A stretch of DNA of 64,000 nucleotides from an uncultured Saprospiraceae bacterium (GTDB taxonomy: Bacteria > Bacteroidota > Bacteroidia > Chitinophagales > Saprospiraceae). The stretch spans positions 86,448 to 150,447 of the forward strand of contig CALGAW010000015.1 of NCBI GenBank assembly GCA_937959115.1. The letters are read 5' to 3'. Positions 9,942 to 20,400 of this stretch are shown piece by piece; position 1 is the first letter of the stretch, and each line of letters begins with the position of its first letter. Both the position numbers and the translations under genes were made by a program. A model generated the notes under the pieces. That model was not told the origin of the DNA. It made no database searches and saw only the letters and a list, made by a program, of their open reading frames with translations.

Positions 9942-11753
9942 TTAAAATTCTTGTAGTTTTGCCAACTTACTGTAAGAACCGCCCTTTGAAACTAATTCCT
10001 CATGGTTCCCGCTTTCAACAATGCGACCATCCTGCAAAACAATTATGGTATCCGCATACCGAATCGTAGATAACCTGTGCGCTATTACAAAGGAGGTGCG
10101 CCCTTCCATTACGTTTATCAGTGCATCCTGAACCAGTTTTTCTGAGGCGGCATCAAGGGAACTAGTTGCTTCATCCAATATCAAAATGGGAGGATTTTTA
10201 AGTAATGCCCTAGCGATGGTAATTCGTTGCTTTTGGCCACCACTTAGCTTGTCTCCTCTGTCACCAATATTAGTTTGGTAGCCATTTGGTAATTCAGTTA
10301 TGAAATCATGAGCGTTTGCTACTTTTGCAGCCTCTATGACATGTTGTTCTGTTGCATTCTCAATGCCAAAGGCAATGTTGTTGAATACGGTATCATTGAA
10401 GAGTATCGGGTCTTGAGATACAATTCCCATTTGTTCTCTTAACTGATTGATATCATAGGATTTAATATTAACACCATCAATTAAAATCGCTCCTTGGCTT
10501 ACCTCATAAAATCGCATCAGCAAATCAGCAATCGTTGACTTTCCTCCACCAGATGGTCCCACAATGGCAAGTGTTTGCCCACGTTTAATCGTTAAGTTAA
10601 TATTTGATAAAACAGGTTGATCCGTATAAGCAAACGATACAGAATCAAACATAATTTCATCCTTGAATGATTCAATTGCAATTGGATTTTCTTGATTTTT
10701 TATTGCTATCGGAGCTCCTAGGATTTCACCTACCCGCTCTGAGGCCGCAATTCCTTTTTGAACATTGTAGTATGCCGTTGAAAAAGACTTCGCTGGGTTT
10801 ATGATTTGATAGAAAATACCAAGGTAAACCATAAATGCCGCGGCTTCCAATTGTCCCTCAAACACCTCCTGCGCTCCATACCATAGCAGCACCACAAAAA
10901 CAGACACGCCTAGAAACTCTGATAACGGGGAAGAGAGGTCCTTTCGCCATAGTAACTGGGTCATAGTATCTCGATAGGCGTTGTTTTCTTTGCCAAAGAC
11001 TTTAGCAACTTGGTTCTGAGCTGTAAATCCTTTTATGATACGTAATCCGCCAAGTGTCTCTTCTAGTGTAGACAACAGTCCTCCAAGTAATTCTTGAGCG
11101 ATAGCTGACTTCCGTTTCAGTGTTTTTCCGACTCCACCAATCAATACGGCTGTGATGATTAACAAAATAAACACAAAAAAGGTCAGTTTGGCACTCATCA
11201 GTAAAAGGATAGCCAGTGACACTATAATCATGATCGGTTCTCGGAAAATTGCTTCGATGGCATTGAGTACGCTCCATTCTATTTCCTGGACATCAGCAGT
11301 CATGCGTGCCATAATATCGCCTTTTCGCTTCTCAGAAAAGTAGGAAAGTGGTAGCTGTACCATCTTTTGAAAGAGTTGTTGCCGAATGTCACGAACCACA
11401 CCAGTGCGCACAGAGGCCATCATCATTATTGCTAGGTAGCGAAATAGGTTTTTGAGAAAAAACACCACCACAATACTGATACAAATCATGGTCAACGCTT
11501 TTGCTTGTCCATGCTCCGTAATAAAACTGACAAACTGATATTGCAGAAATCCCGCAATCGCTTCTTTGTTCCAAGCAAAAGAAACTGGGTCTACTTGTTG
11601 TGGTATAGAGCTGAATAATACTTTTAGGAAGGGCCATAATAATCCGATAGATAGCGTAGAGAATACTACATACAATAGATTGAACACTATATTTAGAATA
11701 GCGTTTATTCTGTAATTTCGAACATATTTAAGTAGGCGCCAGAAGCTGCTCAA
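9942..11753 (-). CDS. MsbA-like ABC exporter (fused permease and ATPase)
   Basis: This 603-residue half-transporter has an N-terminal ABC transmembrane region with about six helices (~17-310) and a C-terminal ATPase. Walker A GPSGGGKS is at 399-406, the Q-loop Gln at 447, the signature LSGGQ at 503-507, Walker B ILILDE at 523-528 and the H-loop His at 559. It resembles MsbA-type lipid flippases and multidrug exporters; the substrate cannot be read from sequence. The start is TTG: an in-frame stop lies five codons upstream with no ATG between, and the first helix would be lost with a later Met. It lies 67 bp downstream of the flavin reductase gene on the same strand. Confidence 0.93.
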   Translation of the reverse strand: MSSFWRLLKYVRNYRINAILNIVFNLLYVVFSTLSIGLLWPFLKVLFSSIPQQVDPVSFAWNKEAIAGFLQYQFVSFITEHGQAKALTMICISIVVVFFLKNLFRYLAIMMMASVRTGVVRDIRQQLFQKMVQLPLSYFSEKRKGDIMARMTADVQEIEWSVLNAIEAIFREPIMIIVSLAILLLMSAKLTFFVFILLIITAVLIGGVGKTLKRKSAIAQELLGGLLSTLEETLGGLRIIKGFTAQNQVAKVFGKENNAYRDTMTQLLWRKDLSSPLSEFLGVSVFVVLLWYGAQEVFEGQLEAAAFMVYLGIFYQIINPAKSFSTAYYNVQKGIAASERVGEILGAPIAIKNQENPIAIESFKDEIMFDSVSFAYTDQPVLSNINLTIKRGQTLAIVGPSGGGKSTIADLLMRFYEVSQGAILIDGVNIKSYDINQLREQMGIVSQDPILFNDTVFNNIAFGIENATEQHVIEAAKVANAHDFITELPNGYQTNIGDRGDKLSGGQKQRITIARALLKNPPILILDEATSSLDAASEKLVQDALINVMEGRTSFVIAHRLSTIRYADTIIVLQDGRIVESGNHEELVSKGGSYSKLAKLQEF

Positions 11754-11820
11754 AGTGATTTCTGTTTAGTGGTTGCTCAAAATTAAGTTTTTTTATGCAA
11801 TTGAAGCACCTTTTGGTTCC

Positions 11821-12468
11821 TTAACCTGATATGACTCTTGTTTTCTGGTTTGGTCGAGCAAACTCAAATCGGTTTAACTGTTGACAGGTATAGTAAGTAT
11901 CTAAGCCGCCAATCCCAATACCGTGAAGCATTTCTAGGTTGATATGGCCATCTTCTAAAACGCTTGATTTTGGTAAAATTAACTGCTCGATTTTTCCTAC
12001 AATTAGAATTGTTCCATTGGCTTTGATTTCCTGTTCTTCAACATAGGATAATCCAATTTTTATGTGGCTTTCCTCTACAAACGGTGCTTTAAAATCATTA
12101 AGCCAGTATTCCGTAAGATCACAAGCCTCAAATTCAGAGATTTCTGCAGGGTATTTTGCTGATGTCTGATGGGCTTGCTGGTGAATAGAAGCTGTAATCT
12201 GATTGATTGTAAAACAGCCAGTTTCCTTGATGTTATTATAGGTTTGGCGTTCGACAGTTAGCGGGCGAAGTAGAAACCCTAGATAAGGTGGGTTGGCGCC
12301 AACATGAATGACGGAATTAAAAACGGCAACATTTGTTATTCTATTTTTACTTGCAGAACCAATTAGATTGGCACTTTTGATTCCCGAGATTTTATTAATC
12401 AAATTAATACGATAATATTTCTCTAGATTTAGAAGTGCATTATGATCAAATACTAGTTTATCTTCCAT
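11821..12468 (-). CDS. Flavin reductase family protein (FMN-binding split barrel)
   Basis: The 215-residue protein matches the flavoredoxin/DIM6-NTAB flavin reductase group: SANLIGSASKNRITNVAVFN near the N-terminus, NPPYLGFLLRPLTVERQTYNNI, then TGCFTINQ and HQQAHQTSAKYP. These proteins bind FMN and transfer electrons from NAD(P)H to flavin or to a partner oxygenase. No dedicated partner is adjacent. The start is ATG at 12468, 9 bp past the stop of the M36 gene upstream, so read-through transcription from that gene is plausible. Confidence 0.85.
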   Translation of the reverse strand: MEDKLVFDHNALLNLEKYYRINLINKISGIKSANLIGSASKNRITNVAVFNSVIHVGANPPYLGFLLRPLTVERQTYNNIKETGCFTINQITASIHQQAHQTSAKYPAEISEFEACDLTEYWLNDFKAPFVEESHIKIGLSYVEEQEIKANGTILIVGKIEQLILPKSSVLEDGHINLEMLHGIGIGGLDTYYTCQQLNRFEFARPNQKTRVISG

Positions 12469-12477
12469 AGTTCTAAT

Positions 12478-15400
12478 TTACTCTATCTTCAATATTTTTT
12501 GGATAATATTAAAATGATCATCTTCATATTGAATATAATAAACACCACTTGACAAATAATCGATCTCTAACTGATGTTGATAAGCGTTGTTCCATTCAAT
12601 CGGTAGTTTCAGAATTGATTTTCCTACAACGTCAACAATAGAAATGGTCCCTTTGTTCGAATATCCAGCTAGCTCTAAGCTAAACAACAGCTGATTGGAA
12701 AACGGATTAGGAGTAGCGAGCATAGTCAATTCTTCATCAGTTTGAAAGTTCTCGACAGGAGTAGTATCGCAGCCATCAGGAATTCCATCACCATCTGAAT
12801 CAACAGTATCATCGTATCCTGGGCAAATATCACAGCCATCAGGAACGCTATCGATATCTGAATCAACAGTATCATCGTACCCTGGGCAACTATCACAGCC
12901 ATCAGGAACACCATCGATATCTGAATCAACAGTATCATCGTATCCTAGGCAACTATCGCATCCGTCAGGAACTCCATCACTATCTGTGTCAACAGTATCA
13001 TCGTATCCTGGACAAACATCTTGGGCATCACAAACGGTATCATTGTCCGAATCCTGAAAGGTACCCGAACAATTGCAGAAGGCATCAAAAATATCATTGA
13101 CAGTACAAGAGTCATTATCATCACAAGTTCCTCCTAAGCAAGCTGTGATGTCCACTGTAATCTTATCTAGTGCCATGTCTGAAGTGTAACTACCATAGGT
13201 GGACCCTGAAATCCTATAAGAAAGTGTTCCTCCAACATAGTTTGTAAGGTCTACAGTTGCTTGGTTCCAAGCATTTCCTTGGTCACCAGATTGTGACCAT
13301 ACTTGTGTCCAGATATTTCCAGTATCTACAGTCACCTCTATGGTCATCAACCCCATTGTTGTTCCCCACATGTGATACCAAAAGTCAATAGAGGCAGTTC
13401 CTGCTTGGCTTAAATCATAACACCCACTTTCAAATGCGGAGCGTTTACTAGGGAAATTTGGCAAGGAAGATTCTGTATAGAAGTAGTTGGCTCCTTCGTA
13501 GGCTGCAGTAGGACCAGTACTCCCAGAAGCGGTCGGCCCAGTGTTAATCTCCCAATCGAAATCGTCACCTGGATATTGACAAATTAGTTTTACATCCGGT
13601 TCAAAATCTTCTGTATGTGGATAGGTCGTTATTAGGGATGCACAATTATCACAAGATACATTATCACAGCCATCTGGTATGTTATCTCCATCAAAATCCT
13701 CATCATCAGGGAACCCAGGACAAGCATCTTCTGCATCACATACGCCATCATTGTCGCTGTCTTGGAACGTTCCTTGGCAAATACAATTAGTGGTAAACAC
13801 ATCTCCTGTTGTACAGTTGTTGTTGTCATCGCAACTAGCACCCGGAGTACAGTTGGCTGGACCGGCACGGACTACAATTTTATCTAGGGCAAAGTCTGAG
13901 GTGTAATAAGATCCTACCGTGGCGACAAATCGATACGACATGATACCACCCGCGAGATTACTGACATCGATCAATTCAAACTGCCATAGGTCGCCCTGAT
14001 CTCCCGTTTTTGACCAGACGCTTGTCCACGTAGCACCAGTGTCAGAAGATACTTCAAGATTGACTGTTCCCATATCAACACCGTACATGTGATACCAAAA
14101 ATCGAGTGTGGCAACTCCTGCGCTTGTCAAGTCGTAACAACCACTTTGAAAACTGGCTGTTTTATAGGGATAGTTTGGATTCGATGATTCAATATAAAAA
14201 TAATTGTTTCCCTCATATGCAGCAGTAGGCCCCGTATTGGTAGAGGGCGTTGTTCCACTTCGAATTGTCCAATTAAAATCATCTCCAGAAAACTGACAAA
14301 TTTCTTTCACATCTGGCTCAAAGTCTTCAATATGCGGGAAGGAGTTGATTAATTGAGTACAAGAATTACAAGCAGTTTGGCTATCGCAAAAATCAGGTAT
14401 TCCATCACCATCTAGATCTTGATTGTCATTACCACCAGGACAAATATCATTAAAATCGCAGACCCCATCACCATCAGAATCTTCAAAGGTTCCTTCACAG
14501 AAGCAGATGTTATTTAATACATCATTTGTTGTGCAAGGATCATTGTCGTTACAAGGAGTTCCAACGGTACAGTTTGGCGTGGTAACATTAATGTCATCAA
14601 ATGCAAATCCGTCAGTAGGGACGGAATAGTTGTCATACTGCTGAAATTTCACAATAAATGAATCTGTAAGAGACAATCCATTGGCCAACGCCAATTGAGA
14701 AAGATTCATGAGAACTAGGGTATAATTAGTAGGGTCATCAGTAAAATCGAATACCTTTACATAGTTGGCTCCCGCATCATCAGAAAGAAACAAACCATCT
14801 TCAGGATCGTTTTCATCTCCAAACTCTTTGTAGTAAAAGGAGAGGTTAACAGCGGTCTCTCCTGCCAACTTAAGCCCTAAGGTGGCCTCGTTTTGAGAGT
14901 AGGTGCCAATGTTATCCGTATCCATGGTCATGTGATAACCACCATTGTGTGGTGTGTTTTGGCTGGAAACAAGGATTCTACCTCCAATATCTGAAGAAGT
15001 AGAACACCAGAAGGTGTCAAGCTGACCTAGCTCAAAACCTGTTGTATAAGGAATCGAAGTATAGTTTTGAACACAAGGAAGACCAGGCTGTGTGATGGTG
15101 TAGTTGACAATGTAAGAGCTATCACAAGAAAGCTCAATAATACCAGTTCTCAATGTAAACCCAGGGTTAGGCAACGCATCAAAGCTAATTATTGGATTTC
15201 CAACGCCCGAAGTAGAGTCAAGTGTAATCCAAGGAACAAGAGAAGTCGCCGTCCAAAGACTGTCAGCCACTAGACTGAAGGTTGAATCTGTAGCGCCCAA
15301 CGGACTAATGAATTTACTATTCGGTCCATCAATGGCGAGGATACATCCAGTTCCTCCGCAACTTGTAGGAAGGTTGTAGGCTTCTATTCCATCAGAAACA

Positions 15401-17229
15401 CTTGCAGAAGATCCTTGACTTGCATTCACTCCTAAGCCTCTTTTGGCAAAAGCGCCCCAGATGAGGCATTGATTTGCACCAGCATATAGCGCTTGGTCTG
15501 CAGCAAGAATTGCATTTCTACCATCTACAAAACCAGGGTTACAAGATTGTAGTTTCAAGCCTTCTGAAACAAGGGCAAGAGATATATTGTTTCCACCAGT
15601 TCCATTATAAATGTCAGTGTCAAAGCCATGTTGGTCAATTAAATCCCATGTCATATCCCATAGCATGGTTGCCCAAACGTTTCCTACACCATGCGGTACG
15701 CTCACATTTGCAATATCGTTGTAAGTTGCATTGTTTATAGCCATGTCTGTATTATAAGTAAAAGGACGGATGCCATTTGGATTATCATAAAACCAAGAGC
15801 CATAAGGCCTCGAATCTGTTCTGGTATCAGTTGCCTCTATAGTAAGCATTAAGGCAAGGTAATCACTCCATCCTTCTCCCATCTGTTCTTGATTACTGAT
15901 ACAGCTAGTGGTGGATGGACCTCCCGCAAGCCGTCTTGACCAACCATGTGCATACTCATGTGTAATGGTGGTGTTATTGTAAGCACCATCACGAATTCCT
16001 TGGCAGAGAAATAAGGTCATTGTTCCTGGAGCGCCATCTGGAGAAGAGCCGAATGTCCCATTGCAATTATTGCTTGTTTGCACTCGAATGTTCACGATGT
16101 CACCATCTACACCACCTCTTCCATAATTGTTTACTTGGAAGTTACCAGAAGCTTCATCAAACCCATATTGATAAAGAATATCATGGGTTTTGTTTCCCCA
16201 ATAAAAGGCATTTGTCATCGCCGCATCTTCGTACAAGTTAGGATCAAGGGTGATGTCCAGTGGATAGTCAAATGTCAAGGCTGTGCCACCATCTGGACTA
16301 TAGCCAGCATTGTCTCCATCATCATAGGCATGGATGTTGTTTCCTTGTGTTGTTGTGAATTCCGCTCCTGCTATACCATCGGTGTCATGCCATCCGAACG
16401 GAGAGGCAAGAGAATCATCTGGATTCGATACTAAAGTTCTGACGCCATCTGTTGGGTCCGAGAGCGGCAAATCAAATACACGGTAGCTTCCAGCAAAAGA
16501 TGTTGGATGGTCTTCACAGTGTTCAAACGCTATTTTATTTGTGGTCGGATGTGCTGAACATACATGATCTGTATTGCCATGTTTACAGTGAAGAATCATG
16601 TTTTGTTTCTCCAGTAACTCACCCGTTGAAGCATCAATTTTCATGTTCCACCAGTCATTGCTATTGATCGGTTTTATGGATAGATCCCAAGCCAATTCAA
16701 TCTCCCCCTCTACCTTTTGGAAGAAGACCAGTTTTGCAGGAATCTCTTCAGAAGAAAGCATGTATTTACTGATCGTTTGTTGCTGGTTTGCTTGGTTGCT
16801 AGTTTTTAAGGTGTATAATTCACCGATTTCTGAGTGATTGAGCGCTTTTGCTGCTTGTTGGATAGCTTCTATTGCAGTAATTGATGGTACTACTGTTTTT
16901 ATCTTTGACTGGAGTTGTGTTGCGAATTGATTATTTAGTTGAATAATTTTACCATTAGGCATTAGGTGAATACTTGAAATGGCCTGATAGATTTCAATTC
17001 CTTGATAATACTGATAAATATATGAATGATGCACGCCTGACAAGGAGCTAACATGCTGATCTTTGATTTCAATTTCAACGAGATCTGTTGCTTGTAATTC
17101 TTGGCTCTTTTGCTGATTTAATAGGCTATTGCGCATTAGATCTAATATGTCCTGCTCATTTTTTAAAGCTTGACTGAAAAGGAACAAGGGTAGGAGAGTA
17201 ATCAAAGCTAAAATCTTAACACTTTTCAT
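12478..17229 (-). CDS. M36 secreted metallopeptidase with BACON, thrombospondin-3-like and MAM domains and a T9SS type A tag
   Basis: The frame is open to 17289, but the ATG at 17229 begins the signal peptide (MKSVKILALITLLPLFLFSQ), giving 1,583 residues. In order: FTP-like propeptide (~25-205); M36 catalytic domain (~245-620) with HEYAH at 424-428 and Glu452; a BACON-like domain (~630-716); a beta-sandwich (~722-885); then Cys/Asp-rich calcium-binding modules (CNDNDPC, DSDGDGVCD) alternating with two MAM-like domains (~963-1125 and ~1190-1350). Four 21-residue thrombospondin-3-like units and a type A T9SS tag (~1503-1583, ATPNPFSNQLLFSLE, ending QKILKIE) follow. The MAM domains show the FWYHMYG or FWYHMWG motif. 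It is probably a surface or secreted endopeptidase whose accessory domains bind substrate or matrix. Confidence 0.94.
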   Translation of the reverse strand: MKSVKILALITLLPLFLFSQALKNEQDILDLMRNSLLNQQKSQELQATDLVEIEIKDQHVSSLSGVHHSYIYQYYQGIEIYQAISSIHLMPNGKIIQLNNQFATQLQSKIKTVVPSITAIEAIQQAAKALNHSEIGELYTLKTSNQANQQQTISKYMLSSEEIPAKLVFFQKVEGEIELAWDLSIKPINSNDWWNMKIDASTGELLEKQNMILHCKHGNTDHVCSAHPTTNKIAFEHCEDHPTSFAGSYRVFDLPLSDPTDGVRTLVSNPDDSLASPFGWHDTDGIAGAEFTTTQGNNIHAYDDGDNAGYSPDGGTALTFDYPLDITLDPNLYEDAAMTNAFYWGNKTHDILYQYGFDEASGNFQVNNYGRGGVDGDIVNIRVQTSNNCNGTFGSSPDGAPGTMTLFLCQGIRDGAYNNTTITHEYAHGWSRRLAGGPSTTSCISNQEQMGEGWSDYLALMLTIEATDTRTDSRPYGSWFYDNPNGIRPFTYNTDMAINNATYNDIANVSVPHGVGNVWATMLWDMTWDLIDQHGFDTDIYNGTGGNNISLALVSEGLKLQSCNPGFVDGRNAILAADQALYAGANQCLIWGAFAKRGLGVNASQGSSASVSDGIEAYNLPTSCGGTGCILAIDGPNSKFISPLGATDSTFSLVADSLWTATSLVPWITLDSTSGVGNPIISFDALPNPGFTLRTGIIELSCDSSYIVNYTITQPGLPCVQNYTSIPYTTGFELGQLDTFWCSTSSDIGGRILVSSQNTPHNGGYHMTMDTDNIGTYSQNEATLGLKLAGETAVNLSFYYKEFGDENDPEDGLFLSDDAGANYVKVFDFTDDPTNYTLVLMNLSQLALANGLSLTDSFIVKFQQYDNYSVPTDGFAFDDINVTTPNCTVGTPCNDNDPCTTNDVLNNICFCEGTFEDSDGDGVCDFNDICPGGNDNQDLDGDGIPDFCDSQTACNSCTQLINSFPHIEDFEPDVKEICQFSGDDFNWTIRSGTTPSTNTGPTAAYEGNNYFYIESSNPNYPYKTASFQSGCYDLTSAGVATLDFWYHMYGVDMGTVNLEVSSDTGATWTSVWSKTGDQGDLWQFELIDVSNLAGGIMSYRFVATVGSYYTSDFALDKIVVRAGPANCTPGASCDDNNNCTTGDVFTTNCICQGTFQDSDNDGVCDAEDACPGFPDDEDFDGDNIPDGCDNVSCDNCASLITTYPHTEDFEPDVKLICQYPGDDFDWEINTGPTASGSTGPTAAYEGANYFYTESSLPNFPSKRSAFESGCYDLSQAGTASIDFWYHMWGTTMGLMTIEVTVDTGNIWTQVWSQSGDQGNAWNQATVDLTNYVGGTLSYRISGSTYGSYTSDMALDKITVDITACLGGTCDDNDSCTVNDIFDAFCNCSGTFQDSDNDTVCDAQDVCPGYDDTVDTDSDGVPDGCDSCLGYDDTVDSDIDGVPDGCDSCPGYDDTVDSDIDSVPDGCDICPGYDDTVDSDGDGIPDGCDTTPVENFQTDEELTMLATPNPFSNQLLFSLELAGYSNKGTISIVDVVGKSILKLPIEWNNAYQHQLEIDYLSSGVYYIQYEDDHFNIIQKILKIE
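12763..13014 (-). repeat. Four tandem 63-bp thrombospondin-3-like repeats
   Basis: Inside the M36 gene, a 21-residue unit of the form CPGYDDTVDSDxDGxPDGCD occurs four times with exact 63-bp spacing. The units differ at only a few codons, so the array looks recently expanded. The Asp pattern is that of calcium-binding thrombospondin type 3 repeats, and the array forms a rigid spacer just before the T9SS tag. Confidence 0.9.
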
Positions 17230-17459
17230 AGTTTGATTTTTAGAAACAATGAGCAGGCAATTGGAGAAGGATTGAAACTTGGATTTCATTAATGAGTAAA
17301 AATACTAAATCTATCATTATCTAATAACTTTAATTTGATGATAAAGAAGATAACCTGATTTAATGTTATATGAACGACAAAATTTTCTAGTAATACTTGG
17401 TAGTACTCTGGTCGCTTAATTATTTCTCATGATGACTCCATTAAAAATTAACCCTTAAA

Positions 17460-20400
17460 TCACCCATTGTTTACAATAGGTAATTCAATGAAGAACGAGG
17501 TTCCTATGTCTACTTCCGTCTCAAAGTAAATCTTACCAGCAGCTGATTCTACGATGTTTCGTGTAATGGCAAGTCCTAGGCCGGTTCCACTGGATTTGGT
17601 GGTAAAGTTGGGTACGAATACATTTTTCTGTTTATCCTCAGGAATCCCTACTCCATTGTCTCTGACCTCTATGATAGCCATGGTGTCCTTTTTCTTTAAA
17701 GAGACAGTAATTATGCCCAGTCGAGTTTCAGGAATTGCTTGGATAGCGTTTTTAATCAGGTTGTTGAGCGCACGGACCATTTGGTTACGGTCAGCAAAAA
17801 CGATGAATTCATCTAGTGGCATCTCAAGAGAAATATCCATGTTGTCCCGTTCACTAAACAAGTCATAGACAGAGCTAATCAATGAATTGATTAAGAATTT
17901 CTCGTTGGTTGCCTTTGGCATCTTGGCAAAATTAGAGAAGGAAGAAGCGATATTGGATAAGCTGTCAATCTGTTCGACAAGTGTTTTAGACACTCTGCTG
18001 ACCATATCCTGAATATCGTCAAGATCAGACTCTTTGGAAGCGCGTTGCAAGTGCTGGATACTTAGTTTCATAGGTGTCAGCGGATTTTTAATCTCATGTG
18101 CCACCTGCTTTGCCATTTCCCGCCAAGCAGTTTCTCTGTTGGATTGTGCTAGTAGATTGGCACTTTCCTCAAGCTCATTAATCATTTTATTGTATTCGTC
18201 TACCAAGGCGCCAATTTCGTCATCATTACTCCATTCCAATTGAGTGTTTTTGCGACCTAGTTTTACCTGTTTTAGCTTTTCACCGATGGTGACAATTGGG
18301 CTGGTTACTGAATTACCAATAAGGATGGCCACGAGGCCAGAAAAGATAAGTAGCAAGACGTAAACATTGAGCAGTGTGCCCATAAACTCAGACACATCTT
18401 CTCGAAGGTTTTCAAGTTGTGAATAGTAGGGAAGACCTACGTATCCTGTGATTGTCCCATTTGTTGCTTTCAAGGGGACATAAGCTGTTTTAAAGGTGAG
18501 TTTGCCGATGGCCTCTTCTTGTGTGTGCTGGTCTACGCGCACCTTGTCTAAATTGTAGAAGGCGACTGGATCAATCTTATCAGAGATTAACCCAATATCA
18601 ACAATGGCCAACTGAGAAGAAGCTTCTAAATCTCCCTGCAAATCATATAAATTGATATCCATTCTGTGGATTTCCGAAAGGTCTGAAATGTCGGGTCTAT
18701 AGTAGGGATTATCTTCGTTTTTATCCATTGCGACCTTGATTGATGCAAGGACACCGCGCACTTTTCTTCCCAATCTTTGATCGTGGTACTTTGTAAATTC
18801 TCCTCTAAAGTAAATGACTGTTACAACTCCAATAATGACAAAAGAGAGAATGATCATAGAGATGACTGATACGTTAATCCTATTCCTAAGTGTTGGACGT
18901 AGTCTAAGAATTGACCTAAACTTGCCAGAAGAAATATTCTTAATGAAAAAATCAAAAAGCACGATTAGAATCATCACTAACAGCTGCAAGCAAAACATGT
19001 AGGAGAATAGAGAGACTGGACGGATAAATTCTTCATTCTCCTTGGTGACTACGATTGTTTTTTCATTATTTACGGCATAAACAAGATGCACGTAATTGTC
19101 ATCTGTAATGCTTTTGAAACCGCTTTCTACATTAAATGGCTCTAGGAAAGGGTAGAAATTGCCATTGCTTTTTAACCGTTGTCCCTTGCGGTAAATCGCA
19201 AAATTGTAACGCTCCATTTTCTGTGAAGACTTCATCTGTTTATCCAGCAATAAGGCAGGGTAAAGCCTCGATCCTTTAATGTCTTTTGCTAGTAGATTAA
19301 TTACGATTCTACCGTAGGGTTTGTTAATCCTCTTTATCGGAATATCTGCTATATAATTTAACTTCCCATTTGCATCGAGCCAATAGTGCAGATACTCAAA
19401 GCCCGTCTTTTTTCCTGTGCTGATAAGCTTTTCAAAACTTGCGTACTCTATTCCTTCTCCTTTGATTCTCGCACCTGTAGCGTTGTAGACGTGGACAGAT
19501 GAATTGTATTTGTTAAACAGGTAGGTTCGAACATACTTTTTTTGGATCCGCTCAACAATCTCATTTTTTGGAATCCACGGAGAAACGAAGAAGTTTTGTA
19601 TAAACTTATCATTAATTAAGTTTGTATGAATTTGTTGAAACTTAAACTCAGTATATCTGTCATTTTCTTCTGCTAGTTTCAATGCATACAATCTTCTCGT
19701 ATTAAATTCTTTTTCAAAGTTGTAATTATAAAGTAAAACAGTAGAAAACACTGAAAAGATAATCAACCACGTTAATAACCAGAAGTAAGTCATGGATTTT
19801 GCTCGAACAAATAATTCAAACAATAAAATGAATCCCATTGAAAAAATAACAAGAATAAGAGACGAAGTGCTCAGTAAATCCAAGTAATTGATAATGGTGG
19901 TTATCGAAAGTAATGCACCAATAAAAAGAATTTTCTCATTTAAGTTGATGGACATCTTGGAAAGAATATTCATTAACTTTTGTGAAAAAATAAATAAACT
20001 TCCAGTCAATAGAGTCAAGCTAAATAAACCACAAAAACTGTAGATGTTTAGGCTAAAAATATTATTAAATTCAAGTGTGATTTCAGAGTTTCTTGCAAGA
20101 CTAATAAATATCCGGCTAATCACAAACACTGCACCTGTAATTACACAGTAAATGAATAGACCAATTAAATACTGATTTCGTTTGGCAATTTTACTAAAAC
20201 CTCGCGGTCTGAATTGAAAATTAAAAAAGGCTATTATCCACAATGTCAATAAGATGTCAATAAGTAGGTCGCCAATAGAAGGGAACAAATTTGAAGCGTA
20301 ATGCCTAGGGTGAAAAATATCTATATCTCGAAATGTGTCAAGCCAATCAAAGTAGTAACTTAATCCACGAACAAAGGCAATACCAAGCAATAATACAGTA

